DNA of 64,000 bases from Burkholderia sp. Leaf177 (GTDB taxonomy: Bacteria; Pseudomonadota; Gammaproteobacteria; Burkholderiales; Burkholderiaceae). The notes beneath the pieces are model-generated. The model worked only from the letters and a program-made list of their open reading frames with translations, ran no database searches and had not been told where the DNA came from. The stretch covers positions 1 to 64,000 of the forward strand of contig NZ_LMPF01000025.1 in NCBI RefSeq assembly GCF_001424345.1, given 5' to 3'. Each line of letters begins with the position of its first letter. Within the stretch, counting starts at the first letter, position 1. This document shows, in pieces, positions 61,664-64,000 of the stretch. A program made the translations under genes and the position numbers.

Positions 61664-62468
61664 TGTCGGCGAATCCGGGATACAAGGTCATGCCGCCATC
61701 CACGAAAAGCGTGGTGCCGGTCACGTAGTCGCTCTCGTCCGAAGCGAGCCAGACCACCGCGTTGCCAATGTCCTCAGCCTCGCCAATGCGGCCGTAGGGC
61801 ACGAGTTCAAGCAGCTTATTCAGCGCCTCGGGGTTGTCCCAGGCAGACTTGTTGATCGGCGTTTTTATCGCGCCGGGGGCGATGGAATTTACGCGGATCT
61901 TGTGTGGCGCGACCTCTTGCGCAAGCGATTTCATCATCATCTGGATGCCGCCTTTCGACGTCGCGTAGTTCACGTGTCCGGCCCATGGAATGACTTCGTG
62001 AACCGAGCTCATGCAGATGATCTTGCCCAGCGCCTTCGATACCGGGCGCGGCCCCCGCCGGAGAAATTCGCGAACGGCGCGTTGCGCGGTCATGAACTGA
62101 CCGGTGAGGTTGACGTTCATGACCGCGTTCCAGTCGGCGAGCGTCATGTCGATGAAGCGGGCGTCTTTCTGCAGGCCCGAGTTGGCGACCACGATATCGA
62201 CCGTGCCGAAGCGCTGGATGAGCGCGTCGAACATGGAATCGATATCGCCTTCGTCCGAGACGTCGGCCTTGATCGCAAAGGCCTGGCCGCCGTCCCGTTC
62301 GATCTGGTTGGCGAGGCTTTCGGCTTCTTCGCCGTGGGAGTGGTAGTTGATGGCGACGCTCGCGCCGGCCTTGGCGAGCGCAAGCACGACGCCGTAGCCA
62401 ATACCGGAACTTCCGCCGGTGACGAGCGCGACCTGACCTTCGAGTTTCTGACTGGATATCTGAGCCAT
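61656..62468 (-). CDS. SDR oxidoreductase, glucose 1-dehydrogenase-like
   Basis: A 270-residue classical SDR. TGGSSGIGYG is at ~18-27, VANSGLQKDARFIDMT follows, then SSVHEVIPW, YATSK, and the C-terminal FVDGGMTLYPGFADN, which closely fits glucose 1-dehydrogenase. AGGGAA precedes the ATG at 62468. In the same operon as a GH15 hydrolase releasing glucose, oxidation of that glucose to gluconolactone is a reasonable inference, not proof. Confidence 0.8.
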   Translation of the reverse strand: MAQISSQKLEGQVALVTGGSSGIGYGVVLALAKAGASVAINYHSHGEEAESLANQIERDGGQAFAIKADVSDEGDIDSMFDALIQRFGTVDIVVANSGLQKDARFIDMTLADWNAVMNVNLTGQFMTAQRAVREFLRRGPRPVSKALGKIICMSSVHEVIPWAGHVNYATSKGGIQMMMKSLAQEVAPHKIRVNSIAPGAIKTPINKSAWDNPEALNKLLELVPYGRIGEAEDIGNAVVWLASDESDYVTGTTLFVDGGMTLYPGFADNG

Positions 62469-62598
62469 GGCGTTCCCTGGTTCGATGCGAAACGAGCTCA
62501 AGCGCCAGCTCGCGATGCACCTGTTTGGGGCCGGTCCGAGCCGGCGACGTCATGGGTTGCAGCAAGTGCCGGTCCCGCCCGTGGACTGGCGTGGCGCC

Positions 62599-63462
62599 TT
62601 ATTCCGCGTGCACGGCGAGCGCGGGAAACAACTCGGTCGGATGCGCGATTTCGTCCTGTGCCGCGACGATTTCCAGTTCGTATCGACCGGCTTCATAAGT
62701 GGTTTTTACGACCGCATTGACGGCGGCCAACGTATGTTCGAAAGCTTCGCGAACCGAATCGCCGAGCAACGTGCGCGCGAGGAAGACCGCGCTCGTCAGG
62801 TCGCCCACGCCGACCGGCTGACGTGCAAACGGATACAGCGGGCGCTGTGCAAACCACGCCTGCGTCTCCGTCACGGCGAGCATGTTGAAGGTGTCGGCGC
62901 GGCTGTTTCTGTCGATCAAATGCTTGACCAGGACGACCTTCGGCCCGCGCGCGATGATCTCGCGGCACGCATCGACGGCTTCTTCCACGGTTTCGATGGT
63001 CCGGCCGGTGAGCTTCTGCAACTCGATGTGATTCGGCGTCATGGCGTCGGAGATCTCGGGCATGTTCGTGACCAGATACTCCTGAATTCCCGGCTCCACG
63101 ATGCAACCCGTCGCCGCGCCCATGACGGGATCGCAGAAATAAAGCGCTTTCGGATTCACGGCCTTCACCATCTTGACGATCTCGACCACCGCCGCGGCCT
63201 GGTCGGGTGCTCCGAGATAGCCGGAAAGCACGGCGTTGCAGCGCGGCAGTACGCCGATAGCCCCAACGCCTTCGATCACGCGCGTGAGCTCGCCGGCATC
63301 GACCACGCTGCCGGTCCAGCGACCATATTGCGTGTGGTTCGAGAACTGCACCGTGTTGAGCGGCCAGACGTTCACGCCCATGCGGCGCATTGGGAATACC
63401 GCCGCGCTGTTTCCGGCATGGCCGAAGACAACGTGCGACTGGATGCTGAGGACGTTATTCAT
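62599..63462 (-). CDS. pdxY: Pyridoxal kinase
   Basis: A 287-residue kinase that phosphorylates pyridoxal in vitamin B6 salvage. It begins MNNVLSIQSHVVFGHAGNSA, the PdxY hallmark. KALYFCDPVMG, DAMTPNHIELQKLTG and the anion-hole/catalytic GVGDLTSAVFLA follow. Length fits PdxY. The start at 63462 is chosen over 63495 because it gives the family N-terminus. It is read as a single gene, divergent from the truncated right-edge gene. Confidence 0.93.
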   Translation of the reverse strand: MNNVLSIQSHVVFGHAGNSAAVFPMRRMGVNVWPLNTVQFSNHTQYGRWTGSVVDAGELTRVIEGVGAIGVLPRCNAVLSGYLGAPDQAAAVVEIVKMVKAVNPKALYFCDPVMGAATGCIVEPGIQEYLVTNMPEISDAMTPNHIELQKLTGRTIETVEEAVDACREIIARGPKVVLVKHLIDRNSRADTFNMLAVTETQAWFAQRPLYPFARQPVGVGDLTSAVFLARTLLGDSVREAFEHTLAAVNAVVKTTYEAGRYELEIVAAQDEIAHPTELFPALAVHAE

Positions 63463-63934
63463 GATGTGTTTTTTCGTCAGTGGCCGGAATGGCAATCGGG
63501 CGGTTTATAGCATTTATGGTCGCGCACATTATTGTGCCGTGGCGCATGGCGTCATGACGCGGGCTCGACCATATTTTGCATTTGCACGACACATCGCCAT
63601 GAACATGTGCGCTTATTGATCCGTTTGGCACGGAGATTGCTCAAATCGCCGAACTCGATGAACACCAAAGTTTTCTTGCATGTTTCGCCTGTGCGGCCGG
63701 ACGCTTCCGCCGTCGGCTAGATCTTTAGTGGCCGGATATGGAAAAGCAGGTGCGAACTGTTCACCTTTGCAGCAGAATCGTTCTCACGCGCATTGTTTCA
63801 AATCCATCCAATTCCTCTGGAGAAAATCGCACTCGTTGCTTTAAATCAACCCGGAACGCGCCGGCGACGCGCATGGTTGGTGGCTGAAAACTATTTAGAA
63901 ACAGGCCGCAGAGGCCGCAAAAAAGGAGGTCAGT
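63463..63934. other. Leader/promoter region of pdxY and the right-edge gene
   Basis: No supported gene of normal size. A 20-codon frame (63658-63720) without ribosome binding site lies just downstream of the sigma-54-type element and may be leader sequence. The rest is AT-mixed spacer of the two divergent genes. Confidence 0.4.
63626..63641 (+). promoter_or_regulatory. Candidate sigma-54 promoter
   Basis: TGGCAC, five bases, TTGCT matches the -24/-12 consensus of sigma-54 promoters in every key position (GG and GC ten bases apart). Transcription would start near 63652 and run into the gene beginning at 63935, leaving a ~280-base leader. No activator site was identified. Confidence 0.6.
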
Positions 63935-64000
63935 ATGGAGACGCTGAACAAGGAAAGACTGTCGCAAAGTCATACGGATCTGCAAAAGAACACGCTGGCT
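63935..64000 (+). CDS. Start of a gene cut by the window edge
   Basis: The first 22 codons of a gene whose remainder lies outside the window. AAAAGGAGG five bases before the ATG is a near-perfect ribosome binding site. The N-terminus (METLNKERLSQSHTDLQK) is hydrophilic and helical; the family cannot be recognised. The divergent pdxY gene and a sigma-54-type promoter lie upstream. Confidence 0.6.
   Translation, partial: METLNKERLSQSHTDLQKNTLA

Noticed and set aside
63761..63985. A 74-residue minus-strand frame at the right edge
   Set aside because: It overlaps the strong ribosome binding site and start of a plus-strand gene and shows no recognisable sequence.

Overview
The window looks like a chromosomal segment of a Burkholderiaceae bacterium, most likely Paraburkholderia or Caballeronia. 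This rests on the GC-rich codon usage, the many LysR regulators and short-chain dehydrogenases, a second IF-1 of the extended betaproteobacterial type, the oxidative L-rhamnose locus and the characteristic CAAAGAAA-rich repeats. The assignment is by recognition of families, not by a database search. No rRNA, tRNA, insertion sequence, prophage or CRISPR array was found.

Layout: 1-1181 is an AT-richer stretch with no convincing gene. 1182-5370 is a complete four-gene ABC importer. 5391-6651 is a gene-free nested inverted and direct repeat. 6708-8258 is galactarate dehydratase. 8269-17729 is a tightly packed nine-gene minus-strand operon and the most unusual part of the window. It encodes a malate-synthase-like/hotdog fusion, a ThiS/MoaD-like protein ending in Gly-Gly, a lone acyl carrier protein, LuxE-like and LuxC-like proteins, FabI-like and FabG-like reductases, an acyl-adenylating enzyme and a rhodanese-ThiF (MoeZ-like) E1 protein. 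Together these suggest a sulfur-incorporating, acyl-based small-molecule pathway that I do not recognise.

17930-25000 holds an orphan sugar-binding protein, a LysR gene divergent from a hydroxyacid dehydrogenase/aldehyde dehydrogenase/DUF3100-type membrane protein set, and a flavin-dependent oxidoreductase. 25109-36304 is an oxidative L-rhamnose utilisation locus: two dehydrogenases, an MFS carrier, L-rhamnonate dehydratase, a LysR regulator, mutarotase, a probable lactonase and a RhaTPQS-like ABC importer, closed by a strong terminator. 36462-43103 is mixed: an H-NS-like protein with an acidic core motif, small hypotheticals, a luciferase-family oxidoreductase, a PhnD-like protein, a desaturase, a formate/nitrite-family channel and a lipoprotein.

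43192-53732 carries more housekeeping-like functions: an FtsI-type transpeptidase outside the division cluster, arylamine N-acetyltransferase, zwf with a polyphosphate-glucokinase-like gene and a HAD phosphatase, infA2, corA, and a bactofilin/small membrane protein/M23 peptidase group. 53950-57588 is a LysR gene divergent from mmsA-mmsB (valine and methylmalonate-semialdehyde catabolism). 57856-63462 contains a small membrane protein, an operon of SDR, GH15 glucoamylase-type protein and lipoamide-dehydrogenase-like flavoprotein, and pdxY. At the right edge a near-consensus sigma-54 promoter precedes a gene cut by the window end.
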